Positions 17,159 to 25,988 of a stretch of 64,000 nt of DNA are shown in pieces (positions within the stretch are counted from its first letter, which is position 1; every line of letters begins with the position of its first letter). The translations under genes were made by a program, and so were the position numbers. The notes below the pieces were generated by a model. That model made no database searches and was not told where the DNA came from. It saw only the letters and a list, made by a program, of their open reading frames with translations. Origin of the DNA: Aporhodopirellula rubra (GTDB lineage: Bacteria > Planctomycetota > Planctomycetia > Pirellulales > Pirellulaceae); NCBI RefSeq assembly GCF_014192335.1, contig NZ_JACHXU010000006.1, forward strand, positions 62,001-126,000, in the 5' to 3' direction.

Positions 17159-18580
17159 ATGAACCTAGACACTGGACTCGCGCTGTGGTTGCTCGCTGTC
17201 GTATTTTCCTGTGCGTACGCACTGGCGGATTGGCGGCGGGCGATCTATCTCGGGATCCTTGTTGACGCTCTACGAGATCCTGTACGAAAATTGCTTCCGG
17301 ATGAACCGGTCATTGTCACATTGAGTGGTGCACTCGTATGGCTAGCGATTGTCAGCACGGTTGCTTTTCAACAGAAGCAATATATCGCAACACTGTATCG
17401 GATGTATCCAGCGTTACGACGAGCGTTTCAGTTCCTAATGCTTGCGATTATCCCTGCATTTGCAATCTCAACGATTAGCTATCCTCGTGGGTACTTGATG
17501 GCAACAATCGGCGCGGCCTCATATATCATTCCGTGCTTAGGCGTCCTAACGGGATTTGCCTTGATGAAGCGTGAGCGTGATGTGGTGCGGATGATGCAAT
17601 GGTACATTCTGATCAACGTCGTTATGCTGTTTAGCGTCCCGATGGAATATTTGAATTGGGAGGTGCCAGCTCTTGGGGGGATTCGATTTGAGTGGATTCG
17701 GTATCGTGACGGATACATCGTTGACTTGATGAGCGGTTGGTACCGTAGCCCTGACGTGATGGGACTGCACGCCGCTCAGGTGATCATGTTTAGCTTGTTA
17801 CTGGCGGTACGACCAATGAGCAAGGGGGGTATGGCATGGATTGCCCCGGTATTAGTCGCGGGGTTTTGCGTGCTGCTTTCAGGGCGACGCAAGATGGTGG
17901 GCATTCCAATGGTCTTCGTCGCGGTATTGCTGGGATTGGGAATGTATTTCAAGGTTGCCAAGGTCAACCGCCTGCTCGGATTTGCCATTCTCGGCTTGCT
18001 AATCGGCGGAGTGGGCGGAGTCTTCCTTTGGAGCCCCGATCAGTCGCAGGAGTACACTGACTTTGCATCCAGCTTGTTTACCGAGGGGGCAGACCGCAGC
18101 AACGACGTCATACTGGGCGGGGTCATCACCACGCTTCAGCAGGCTGGTCTGCTTGGTGGCGGTCTTGGGATCGCCACACAGGGACGATATTACGTTGGCG
18201 TTCAAACCCCAAAACATTTAAGAGGATGGCAAGAAGACGGCATCAGTCGGCTGTTTGTGGAGTTTGGTGTTCCTGGCGTGATTTTTCTGATCTCCGCACT
18301 GGTTTTATTCTTCCGCACGGGTTTGCAATCGATCCGGCGAATGCCAACTAAGGGCAATGAAATATTGATGCAGCTAGGCTTGACCGCTATTGTCGCCGGC
18401 AACGCCGCATCATTTGCGATTTCGCATCAACAATTCAGTGGCGACCCGGTTAATGCATTGATGGTGACAATGCTGATGGGAATGATTCTTCGGTTCCCTT
18501 TGATGATCCGGCCACTTCCTCCGCTTCGTCGGATTCTTCCCTCACTACAGCGAATCCCTCGATGGCAGGCCAACCGGTGA
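17159..18580 (+). CDS. O-antigen ligase/polymerase-like (Wzy/WaaL) membrane protein
   Basis: This 473-residue integral membrane protein has roughly ten or more hydrophobic helices spread along its length and a large soluble loop around VFLWSPDQSQEYTDFASSLF. GLLGGGLGIATQGRYYVGVQ and GWQEDGISRLFVEFGVPGVI resemble the C-terminal region of O-antigen ligases and Wzy polymerases (the GLG and ED-GxxxxxxE-G-GxxG pattern). It probably joins repeat units or transfers chains outside the inner membrane. ATG 17159 begins directly with a hydrophobic helix. The frame is open from 16982, but that part has no matching pattern. The next gene overlaps by 19 bases. Confidence 0.8.
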   Translation: MNLDTGLALWLLAVVFSCAYALADWRRAIYLGILVDALRDPVRKLLPDEPVIVTLSGALVWLAIVSTVAFQQKQYIATLYRMYPALRRAFQFLMLAIIPAFAISTISYPRGYLMATIGAASYIIPCLGVLTGFALMKRERDVVRMMQWYILINVVMLFSVPMEYLNWEVPALGGIRFEWIRYRDGYIVDLMSGWYRSPDVMGLHAAQVIMFSLLLAVRPMSKGGMAWIAPVLVAGFCVLLSGRRKMVGIPMVFVAVLLGLGMYFKVAKVNRLLGFAILGLLIGGVGGVFLWSPDQSQEYTDFASSLFTEGADRSNDVILGGVITTLQQAGLLGGGLGIATQGRYYVGVQTPKHLRGWQEDGISRLFVEFGVPGVIFLISALVLFFRTGLQSIRRMPTKGNEILMQLGLTAIVAGNAASFAISHQQFSGDPVNALMVTMLMGMILRFPLMIRPLPPLRRILPSLQRIPRWQANR

Positions 18581-19878
18581 ACTCACATTTTTCAGAATCG
18601 CAAGAACACGCGGTTCAATTGAGCGGTCGTCGCATTGTGGTCACATGCCATGCTTGGTACGACGATCTTATTGGCGGATCGTTTCGATTGGCGTCTGAGT
18701 TTGCAATCCACCTGTCCGAACAGGGCCATCAGGTCACTTACGTTTGTTCGCAGCCGACAGCTGACAGCACACTGCCTGAACGAGAGCAGTTCCGGGGTGT
18801 GGACGTGGCTCGATACCGCCCGCCTGTACGAGGTGGCAGTGGCCTCGCACGTATGCGTGAACATCTACGACAAACTCGCAAACTGGTTGAGCGACTTAAT
18901 TCAGAAACCCCGTTAGACGCGATCAGCGGGCACAGCCCGCTACAAGGTTTGGGCGCTGCTCAAGCCGTGCGCACACGAAACGCGGCAACGAAGAACAACC
19001 AATATGTCTACATCAACTACACGGTTCACTCTCCATTCGATGACGAGTTGCTGAGCAATGCGGGAGAAGGCGGCTCAGGGATAAGACACCGAATTGCGGC
19101 AACAATCGCTCGACGAATAGACCGAAAAAACGTGCTGCTCGCGGATCGAGTTCAAACGGCCTCACAATACACACAAAAACGGTTCACCGATAAATTTGGG
19201 CGCATGATGGCCTCTCGTGGGATCGTGGCACCAGGATGGGTCGATGCGGAACGGTTTCTCCCTGTAGAGGACCGAAGGGCACTTCGCGGCAAACTCGGCG
19301 ATGATTGGGATTGCGACGCACCCGTGTTTTTTACCCTGCGTCGTTTGCAGCAGCGAATGGGATTGGACACACTCATTGATGCGTGCGCCACCTTGCACCA
19401 ACAGGGACATCGTTTTCGGATGTTGATTGGTGGAGGAGGACCGCTTCGCAATTCGCTGCAAGACCGGATCGATCGCAATGGCCTGCGATCCACGATTCGC
19501 TTACTGGGACGATTGGATGAACCAGTATTGCCGAACGTGTATGCAGCCGCAGATTGCTTCGTGCTGCCAACCCGAGCCCTCGAGTGTTTCGGGCTGATCG
19601 TCTTAGAGGCCCTCGCCTGCAACACCCCGGTGATTGGCTCGGATGTCGCGGCGATTCCAGAATTGGTCAATCAGCAAGGAGAGCAGTGGTTGTTCCCACC
19701 GGATGACGTGGAAGCCCTGGCCGATCGAATGCGCAAATTTTTGACCGGGGCTTTGGCCCCTGATCAAGATTTGCGTCGCATTGCGATGCAGTACGATCGC
19801 CAGAGGATCCTTCGGCAGTGGGAGCGATTGCTCCTTTCGCCGGAATCGCAAAAGACTGGGCAGGCCAATGCGTCTTGA
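18562..19878 (+). CDS. Glycosyltransferase family 4
   Basis: This 438-residue GT-B enzyme has RIVVTCHAWYDDLIGGSFRL with a glycine loop in the first Rossmann domain, FRMLIGGGGPLRNSLQDRID in the second, and the EX7E motif in ECFGLIVLEALACNTPVIGS. LGRLDEPVLPNVYAAADCFV is typical of the family. ATG 18562 lies inside the end of the polymerase-like gene and the stop overlaps the next start by 11 bases, so the run stays coupled. Sugar donor unknown. Confidence 0.9.
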   Translation: MAGQPVNSHFSESQEHAVQLSGRRIVVTCHAWYDDLIGGSFRLASEFAIHLSEQGHQVTYVCSQPTADSTLPEREQFRGVDVARYRPPVRGGSGLARMREHLRQTRKLVERLNSETPLDAISGHSPLQGLGAAQAVRTRNAATKNNQYVYINYTVHSPFDDELLSNAGEGGSGIRHRIAATIARRIDRKNVLLADRVQTASQYTQKRFTDKFGRMMASRGIVAPGWVDAERFLPVEDRRALRGKLGDDWDCDAPVFFTLRRLQQRMGLDTLIDACATLHQQGHRFRMLIGGGGPLRNSLQDRIDRNGLRSTIRLLGRLDEPVLPNVYAAADCFVLPTRALECFGLIVLEALACNTPVIGSDVAAIPELVNQQGEQWLFPPDDVEALADRMRKFLTGALAPDQDLRRIAMQYDRQRILRQWERLLLSPESQKTGQANAS

Positions 19879-20440
19879 CGTCAGTTCTGGCAAATGCCCG
19901 AGCGTCCACTCCCGAAACAATAAAATCGGTCGAGTGATTTGGGCGATCGTTTGGATCGGTTGCTTCCGCCCCTCGCCGCGCATCCTATTCGGATGGAGGC
20001 GCTTGCTGCTGCGTAGTTTCGGCGCGTCGATCGGTGCGAACGCGAGAATTTCTCCGAGCGCTCGGGTGTGGGCCCCCTGGAATCTCACCGTGGGCGAGGA
20101 GGCATCGATCGCCCATAATGTGGACTGCTACTGCGTTGCCCCGATCTCGATCGGAGCCCACGCAACGGTCTCGCAATATGCCCATCTCTGCTCGGCGTCT
20201 CACGATATCAGCGATCCCCACATGTCATTGACGATGCTGCCGATCTCAATTGCGGACCAAGCTTGGGTATGCGCGGGGGCATTCATTGGTCCCGGCGTTG
20301 ACATTGGCGCGGGGGCGGTTGTGGGCGCTCACGCGGTTGTGACGCGTTCGGTTGACGAATGGACGGTGGTTGCGGGCAATCCGGCACGTCCTCTGAAACG
20401 ACGTGAACTGAGGAACACGAGGCAAATTGATGGCGACTGA
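19868..20440 (+). CDS. WcaF-like hexapeptide acetyltransferase
   Basis: This 190-residue protein resembles the WcaF/colanic-acid-type putative acetyltransferases. A basic N-terminal part (VIWAIVWIGCFRPSPRILFG, then WRRLLLRSFGASIG) precedes beta-helix coils such as VGEEASIAHNVDCYCVAPIS and IGPGVDIGAGAVVGAHAVVT. SASHDISDPHM carries the conserved His of the active-site loop. It probably acetylates a sugar in the glycan. ATG 19868 overlaps the preceding gene by 11 bases; the frame opens earlier at 19781 but would overlap by about 100. The end overlaps the next start by 11 bases. Confidence 0.85.
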   Translation: MRLDVSSGKCPSVHSRNNKIGRVIWAIVWIGCFRPSPRILFGWRRLLLRSFGASIGANARISPSARVWAPWNLTVGEEASIAHNVDCYCVAPISIGAHATVSQYAHLCSASHDISDPHMSLTMLPISIADQAWVCAGAFIGPGVDIGAGAVVGAHAVVTRSVDEWTVVAGNPARPLKRRELRNTRQIDGD

Positions 20441-21296
20441 GATTCACCGCGATCAGACGATCCCAGTGAGCGTTGTCGTTCTGGCTAAAAATGAAGAGGT
20501 GAATATCGAACGGTGCCTCCGTGCTCTCACCCGATTCGACGAAGTCGTCGTGGTCGATGACAATTCGACCGACCAAACCGTCGCTATTTCGCGCCGACTC
20601 GGCGCCAGAGTGCTCGACCATCGTTTTGTGACGTTTGCCGGACAACGCAATTGGGCGATGCGTGAGGGAAAATTGCGGCACCCGTGGGTATTGCATCTCG
20701 ACGCCGATGAGGTTGTCGACTCCACCTTTTGCACCGAACTGTACTCCGCCGTTCTGAATGCCGAATCGACTATCGGAGCGTTTTGCATCTGTCGTCGAAC
20801 GATTCTGGAAGGGACATGGCTACGCCGCAGCGAAGGGTTTCCAGTCTGGATCATGAGGCTGGTTCACCGTGAGAAGGCCGTTTTCCAAGACCAGGGTCAT
20901 GGAGAGGTGGCAGTTCCTGACATTGAAGGGCAAATCTCGCAAATCGTTGCTCCGCTAACCCACTATGCATTTAGCAAAGGGCTGGCCAATTGGATCGCTC
21001 GTCATAACGCCTATTCCGACCGCGAAGCCAAACTGGAACAGGAGCTGGAACAACTACGTGACCCGCGATCATGGACGACCATCGTACGGGATAAGGCAGC
21101 ACGCCGAACTCAGATGCGACAACTCAGTCGCAAGCTTCCCTTTCGCGGATTTCTACGCACGCTTTATCATTATATCGTTAAGCGAGGCTTTCTCGATGGC
21201 CGTGCCGGATGGCAGTACAGTTATCTGATGGGAACGTACGAATCGTGGATCGTCATGAAGAAACGGGAACTCAAGGCGGCCAGCAAAAAGAGCTAG
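20430..21296 (+). CDS. Glycosyltransferase family 2, WaaE/KdtX-like
   Basis: This 288-residue GT-A enzyme has VSVVVLAKNEEVNIERCLRA, EVVVVDDNSTDQTVAISRRL and WVLHLDADEVVDSTF with the DAD metal-binding motif. FAGQRNWAM fits the WaaE/KdtX group of lipopolysaccharide-core and related first-step glucosyltransferases. The C-terminal 90 residues (ANWIARHNAYSDREAKLEQE and onward) match that group's helical tail. ATG 20430 lies three bases after an in-frame TTG 20427. It may add a branch or an early sugar. It is the last gene of the glycan run, followed by a 1.1-kb spacer. Confidence 0.88.
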   Translation: MATEIHRDQTIPVSVVVLAKNEEVNIERCLRALTRFDEVVVVDDNSTDQTVAISRRLGARVLDHRFVTFAGQRNWAMREGKLRHPWVLHLDADEVVDSTFCTELYSAVLNAESTIGAFCICRRTILEGTWLRRSEGFPVWIMRLVHREKAVFQDQGHGEVAVPDIEGQISQIVAPLTHYAFSKGLANWIARHNAYSDREAKLEQELEQLRDPRSWTTIVRDKAARRTQMRQLSRKLPFRGFLRTLYHYIVKRGFLDGRAGWQYSYLMGTYESWIVMKKRELKAASKKS

Positions 21297-21746
21297 CTCG
21301 ATTGTTTCGTAACGTGGCGCACGAAAATGCGCTGATTGAGTAATTCGGTCGGCTAATGGCTGCCTCTTTGTGAAAAGTTAAGTAAAGGCCGGGATTGGCA
21401 AGCATGTTTTCTTACGTCGCAAATGAACACTCCTGCAACCGTCGAGTGCGCCGAGACCGCGAATATAAACGCAAGTCAGTGGCGGATAGGGTGGCTCTCT
21501 CGCCACTTGATCTACCTTGGTCTCCCGTGCGATCCGCCCGGCGGAACCCATGTGCCCGCCGCCGTGAGACTTGCTGGGATACAAGCTCATCATTAGCGAC
21601 CCGGCGCAAGTGAGCGATCGCCGCGGACACACATTGAAAAGCTGCATAGGGCAGATTCAGCCCACCCGTAGACCTTCCAAATTTCAACCTTTTCAACTTT
21701 CAACGATTGCTGGAACGCTTTCTTAAATACTGCAGGATTTCAAATG

Positions 21747-21807
21747 TAGCGGAACCTCGCGAGCCGTCCGTTCCCGCGTTACCGGGAGGGTTCACGCTGT
21801 TCCGCTA
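21747..21807. repeat. 61-bp inverted repeat of the TAGCGGAA family
   Basis: TAGCGGAAC at 21747-21755 pairs perfectly with GTTCCGCTA at 21799-21807. The first arm continues as CTCGCGAGCCGTCCG, resembling the single copy at 16675 and part of each tandem-array unit. The whole could fold as a hairpin with a 43-base loop. Confidence 0.55.
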
Positions 21808-22064
21808 GAAAGAGCACAAAAAAATTAACATCCCGAAAGACCGAATTGCGTGAAAAGTAGCGTTACATAGCTTTTCAAGCATTGGTTCCGTCCGCATTCG
21901 CCTAATCAGTCGCCCATACTGAACGCGGGTGACCGATTCGGTCAGTTTCGACTTGCAAAAATAGAGACCTGTGATCATCGTACTACCCCCCCCCCTCCAG
22001 GCAGTGCGTCTGCATTGCAGATGGGGGATTGATCGGACGCGATGCGAGAATACGTTCGCTATAG

Positions 22065-22242
22065 TTCGACTTTTGCACGCTCAAGCGACGAATCCACATA
22101 TTGTAGAACAATTGCCCCAATTGCCCCAATTGCCCCAATTGTTTCGCTGGCGAAGCCAGCTCAGGCTATCAAACAATTTGTACAATTATTCTACACAGCA
22201 AATTGCGAGCGATTCGTCCAAAGTAAACGTGCAAAAGTCGAA
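22065..22242. repeat. 178-bp inverted-repeat element with internal hairpin and tandem repeat
   Basis: TTCGACTTTTGCACG at 22065-22079 is a perfect 15-base inverted match to 22228-22242. Further inside, GACGAATC (22087-22094) matches GATTCGTC (22211-22218), and TGTAGAACAATTG (22102-22114) nearly matches the complement of CAATTATTCTACA (22183-22195). A perfect GCTGGC-GAA-GCCAGC hairpin lies at 22146-22160. The element could form a long cruciform and looks like a MITE or a structured non-coding unit. Confidence 0.6.
22110..22141. repeat. 9-bp tandem repeat AATTGCCCC x3
   Basis: AATTGCCCC is repeated three times without mismatch (22110-22136), followed by AATTG. The array sits in one arm of the larger inverted-repeat element. 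Confidence 0.85.
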
Positions 22243-22439
22243 TCTAGGGAGCTTACCTATCAATCCACACCTATCATTGCTGCTCTGCCCACAGATCAAT
22301 GCAATTCCTAAAACTGTGATCCAACGCAACGGACATCCTAAGCACCCTCAGTTGTGCGGCGGAAAAAAGAGCCGCCCTCAGGTGGAGCTCGACATGTCCC
22401 AAATCTGACTTTTTCGAATAGTGAAACCTCTAGAACATT

Positions 22440-24218
22440 ATGGCAAGTACCGCCCCCACGTCGGAAAGTGGTTTCCCCACGGCAAAAACGAACACCGTAC
22501 CGTTTTCGAACGCCTTTGCGACGCGACCATGGCTGATTACGACGCTCGTTGCGTTAGGATTTGCACCGCTCCTTTACTGGCATCTGCTGGGTTTGCTCGC
22601 CAAGCCACACTATCAGTTCCTTCTATTAGCACCCTTCGCCTTCTGGTTGCTCTGGGGCGGCGCTGACGAGGACAGTGAGGCACGCATCCCTGGCCGTTCG
22701 CATCCATGGTGGGGATTCGTTTTACTCTTGGCCGCTCTCGCAGGTCTGGCATTGGCGACCTTTGCATGGTCACCTTGGCTGGCCATGGTGGCGGCTCTAT
22801 TCGCCCTGCTTGCTTTTTTTGTCAATTCATCCATTCCTCCATCGAACTGGCTCCCCACCTGGATTTTTGCGTGGGCGTTTCTGCCACTCCCATTTGGACT
22901 CGACGAAGATTTGATCATCCAATTGCGGTCAGTGACAACGAGACTGACCAGTGGAGTGCTTGACGAATTGGGAATTCTACACCAAACCTACGCAAATGTA
23001 GTGAAACTACCAAGCAAGTCACTGTTCGTGGCTGACGCTTGTAGTGGCATTCATTCCCTCTACGTTTTAATGGCATTTTCGCTGTTTCTCGGGCTTTACC
23101 TTCGCCGCAGCGTGGTGCATTGCTTGATGTTGCTGGGCTCGACGTTCGGCTTGGTGTTGGTAGAGAACGTTACCCGAATTGTCATTGTCGCCTGGGCGCT
23201 CGGACATTCGCGGGACCTAAGCGAGGGGACGCCACACACTTGGCTCGGCGTTTTTCTGTTTCTTGCTTCAACGATTCTGGTGATCTCGGTCGACCAACTT
23301 TTGTTGTTTCTGCTTCCTCACCGCCCATTTCACTTCCTTTCAAAGCGGTTTTCATCGCGTGGTGGAGTGACAGGTGGGATGGAACCATCGCGCATGTCGT
23401 ATTCCGCGACCATCGCCTGGACGGCACTTTCGGTGGTGTTCGCACCCATGGGCGCCGTCCAGATCTGGAACCGCCCAGCAGATCTCCCCAGCATCAGCTC
23501 ACTGATCCCGCCAGACTTTGAATTGGTCGAATTGGGTGAGGAAGCTTTGCCGCCTAATATAGGGAATTTCCAGCGAACAGGTTACGAGGTGATCCGCCGC
23601 GTCGAGGGGGATCCATTCGGCAGATCGAGCCAACGCTGGATCTATCGCAGTGGCGACATCAGTGTGAGCCTGTCGATCGATTACCCCTATGAAAACGTGA
23701 AGGACCTGTGTCTTTGTTATGTCAGTACAGGGTGGGAAATTTCTGACCAGCGAATGTGGAAAGGCAGCGAAGACTACGTCAATTCGGTGGCGAACAACGG
23801 GAACGAAGACGACCTTCTGGACGAGCATTCCTCTCCATCCAAGCCACTCCCCCTGGCAACTGCAAGCATTTCTCGAGAGCTCTTCGGAACAGGCCTGATC
23901 GTTTTTAGTAGTTTTGACCTGGACGGAAAGACCAAGGCACTCATCAAAGATATTTCCAAAGCCAACGCAACCGATATTGCCGGCAACAAGCTGACGACGT
24001 TAACGCGTGGTGTGAAGGACGTTGTCTACGAGATACCCAAACCGCCTTATATTCAAATCCATCTTTTTGCACGAACTCATTCAGAAATGGACGAGGCAAC
24101 GGAAAGGAGTGTGATCGCGGTTTTCCAACAAGCGAGGCGTCGATTAACACCACAGGTCTTGGCGACGCTGAACGATCCAGCGGTGGAGATTTCGGCTAAC
24201 GAGGAGGCGGTGCAATGA
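22440..24218 (+). CDS. Exosortase with fused EpsI-like C-terminal domain (first copy; XrtU-like?)
   Basis: This 592-residue protein has about eight membrane helices in its first 290 residues, then a soluble domain. The exosortase catalytic triad is visible: Cys201 in ADACSGIHSLY, Arg246 in ENVTRIVIV and His266 in GTPHTWLG. Exosortases are transpeptidase-like enzymes thought to cut PEP-CTERM tails and attach the protein to the cell surface. The C-terminal domain (YEVIRRVEGDPF, then KDLCLCYVSTGWEI) is like EpsI/DUF3485, a separate protein in other phyla. A second copy lies at 31354 with similar spacing. The type known in planctomycetes as XrtU is a likely assignment, not certain. It ends with a 4-base ATGA overlap with a TPR gene. 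Confidence 0.88.
   Translation: MASTAPTSESGFPTAKTNTVPFSNAFATRPWLITTLVALGFAPLLYWHLLGLLAKPHYQFLLLAPFAFWLLWGGADEDSEARIPGRSHPWWGFVLLLAALAGLALATFAWSPWLAMVAALFALLAFFVNSSIPPSNWLPTWIFAWAFLPLPFGLDEDLIIQLRSVTTRLTSGVLDELGILHQTYANVVKLPSKSLFVADACSGIHSLYVLMAFSLFLGLYLRRSVVHCLMLLGSTFGLVLVENVTRIVIVAWALGHSRDLSEGTPHTWLGVFLFLASTILVISVDQLLLFLLPHRPFHFLSKRFSSRGGVTGGMEPSRMSYSATIAWTALSVVFAPMGAVQIWNRPADLPSISSLIPPDFELVELGEEALPPNIGNFQRTGYEVIRRVEGDPFGRSSQRWIYRSGDISVSLSIDYPYENVKDLCLCYVSTGWEISDQRMWKGSEDYVNSVANNGNEDDLLDEHSSPSKPLPLATASISRELFGTGLIVFSSFDLDGKTKALIKDISKANATDIAGNKLTTLTRGVKDVVYEIPKPPYIQIHLFARTHSEMDEATERSVIAVFQQARRRLTPQVLATLNDPAVEISANEEAVQ
24201..24207 (+). promoter_or_regulatory. Strong ribosome-binding site of the first TPR gene
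   Basis: GAGGAGG lies 7 bases before ATG 24215. Strong Shine-Dalgarno sequences are rare in this window. The paralogous pair at 33211 has the same sequence and spacing, which fixes both starts. Confidence 0.75.
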
Positions 24219-25810
24219 TCTCTTTTATTCGGCGTAGATTCCGGCGTTTTTCGTGGTGGTTCGGTGACATCTCCAGAGGCAGTTTGAGAGTTTTGCTTTC
24301 GCCGTTCTCCTTTGTGGGGTGGTTGTTTCGAGGGCTATCTCGGGGACTAGCGATCTGGTACCGGTCACGTCGGTGGCGGAATCTCGCGTGGGGGATTCCC
24401 GCAATCATCACAATATCCGTGACAGGATATTTTCTGCTGACAACAGCATTTGCCTCCTCCACTCAGTTGAGCACGAAATATGTTCAGGCAGGACGTGCTG
24501 CGTCACGCGGCAACGATTGGTCATCGGCAACATTATATTTGGAAAGAGCGATTGAGTTGGGAGTCCGTGATCGCGACGCGATGTTTGAGCTGGCTATTGC
24601 ATCAGATAGGTCCAATGACCTCGGACGCCGAGATGCCATACTTCAAAAATTAGGCCCGCTCGACAAACCCGTGCATGCTCCAGCCCACCTTTGGAATGCG
24701 TCGCGACTACTATCGCTCCACCCAATCCCCAAAGAAAAACTTGAGTCGGCAGAAAAGCAACTACGCAATACGCTGGCAGTAGATCCAAGCAACGTCAACG
24801 CTCACGGTATTTTAGGAGACCTCTACTTTCAAAGAGGATACCTCGAAGGTGCTACGTTCCACCTCGGGCGAGCCAGCCAGACTCTTCCCCACTACCAAAT
24901 CCTTTATGCCAAAGCCTGCATCCTCACAGGCCGGACTGCCGAGGCAGAGGCTAGTGCTGAGCGAGCGCTACGCCTGACGACGCAGAGACTCGGCGCCAAC
25001 CCGAAAGACCAAGCCTCCAGAATCGAGCGTGGAGAAGCGTTGTTCATACTAGAGAGATTTGACCAAGCCGCTAAGAATTTACGCGAAGGCTTGCGACAAT
25101 CGGGCGACGTGGCACCGCTTCACAAAGCCTTGGCTCGAACATATCTAGGCTGGGCAGACAAACTGCTAACGCAAGAAGGCGCAACCAGGCACTCTCGGCC
25201 TCAAGCCTTTCAACTCATTGCCGCAGCGATGTCTCAGAACCCGGATGACGCTGATGTCTTCAATCGTATGCTGCAATTGGTGTCTATTGACGACTCAGCC
25301 ACCAAAAAGGCCAGAGACTTTTTGTTCGACAATATAGCGACCGGTAAAGCAGTGGGGCTCAGCCACCTGTTGTTGGGCACCAGTTTCCAAGAAGCTGGCG
25401 TTAGCGAGCGAGCCAATTTCCACTTAGAACAAGCCTTCAAACTTTTACCGGAGGCCCCAATTGTCGCCAACAACTTGGCTTGGCATTTAATAAAACGCAC
25501 GCCCCCCCAAATTGATCGCGCCATGAAACTAATCTCGACAGTCCTGGATAGACACCCGAACACCCCCGCATTTATCGACACTCGCGCAAATATTTACCTT
25601 GAACAGCAAAAATGGCAGCTAGCACTAGACGATTTTCAAGTTTCCTTAACCGAATTTCCAGAAGTCGAGAGCGTTCACCGTGGAATGGCCAGAGCCTACC
25701 ATAACCTTAACATGCTCGAGCTAGAAGAACGCCATCGCCTCATCGCAGACCATTTACAATTAACCGGCCGATTTAACGATGGTGAGGCCACGTTTCGACT
25801 ACCGAAATGA
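24215..25810 (+). CDS. Membrane-anchored TPR protein paired with exosortase (first copy)
   Basis: This 531-residue protein has a basic, aromatic N-terminus (RRFRRFSWWFGDISRG), one hydrophobic segment around residues 60-80 (IPAIITISVTGYFLLTTAFA), and then helical repeats with TPR character, for example WSSATLYLERAIELGVRDRD and NVNAHGILGDLYFQRGYLEG. TPR domains bind other proteins, here perhaps PEP-CTERM substrates or the exosortase itself. The gene overlaps the exosortase stop by 4 bases. The same gene pair occurs at 31354-34715, so the partnership looks constant. The role is inferred from this pairing. Confidence 0.8.
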   Translation: MISFIRRRFRRFSWWFGDISRGSLRVLLSPFSFVGWLFRGLSRGLAIWYRSRRWRNLAWGIPAIITISVTGYFLLTTAFASSTQLSTKYVQAGRAASRGNDWSSATLYLERAIELGVRDRDAMFELAIASDRSNDLGRRDAILQKLGPLDKPVHAPAHLWNASRLLSLHPIPKEKLESAEKQLRNTLAVDPSNVNAHGILGDLYFQRGYLEGATFHLGRASQTLPHYQILYAKACILTGRTAEAEASAERALRLTTQRLGANPKDQASRIERGEALFILERFDQAAKNLREGLRQSGDVAPLHKALARTYLGWADKLLTQEGATRHSRPQAFQLIAAAMSQNPDDADVFNRMLQLVSIDDSATKKARDFLFDNIATGKAVGLSHLLLGTSFQEAGVSERANFHLEQAFKLLPEAPIVANNLAWHLIKRTPPQIDRAMKLISTVLDRHPNTPAFIDTRANIYLEQQKWQLALDDFQVSLTEFPEVESVHRGMARAYHNLNMLELEERHRLIADHLQLTGRFNDGEATFRLPK

Positions 25811-25857
25811 TTCGATATTGCGACACAATTGCGACATCTAGAAAAAACAGCACTTTC

Positions 25858-25918
25858 CCCCCCAAAACTCCCAACTTCACGTTTGACACCAACCATTCCT
25901 CCCAGTACATTTGGGGGG
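25858..25918. repeat. Inverted repeat upstream of the PEP-CTERM gene
   Basis: CCCCCCAAA at 25858-25866 pairs perfectly with TTTGGGGGG at 25910-25918, leaving a 43-base loop. It lies between the TPR stop and the PEP-CTERM start, and might act as a terminator or a 5' untranslated structure. No T-tract follows. Confidence 0.4.
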
Positions 25919-25988
25919 AACAAGGATCAAACGTCCACTTTTCGCTGCAAACAAGCCCCGAATCTGTCCTTTCACAACTGGTAAAATC

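Larger units (their letters stand above)
21297..22439 (+). other. Long intergenic region upstream of the first exosortase
   Basis: This 1.1-kb stretch has no convincing gene; its open frames run through repeats and show no family pattern. It holds a 61-bp inverted repeat (21747-21807), a TGAAAAG...CTTTTCA inverted repeat near 21850-21880, a C10 tract at 21986-21995, and a 178-bp inverted-repeat element with an internal 9-bp tandem repeat (22065-22242). It probably also contains the promoter of the exosortase operon, but no clear -35/-10 pair could be assigned. Confidence 0.5.

Noticed and set aside
21313-21330. A possible sigma-54 site (TGGCGC...ATGC) upstream of the exosortase operon
   Set aside because: The spacing between the GG and GC elements is 11 rather than 10 bases and the match is poor; PEP-CTERM systems can be RpoN-linked, but this site does not support it.
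21971-22408. A 145-codon frame with PQLPQLPQLPQL
   Set aside because: The repeat in the translation comes from the 9-bp DNA tandem repeat in the inverted-repeat element, and no ribosome-binding site or family pattern is present.
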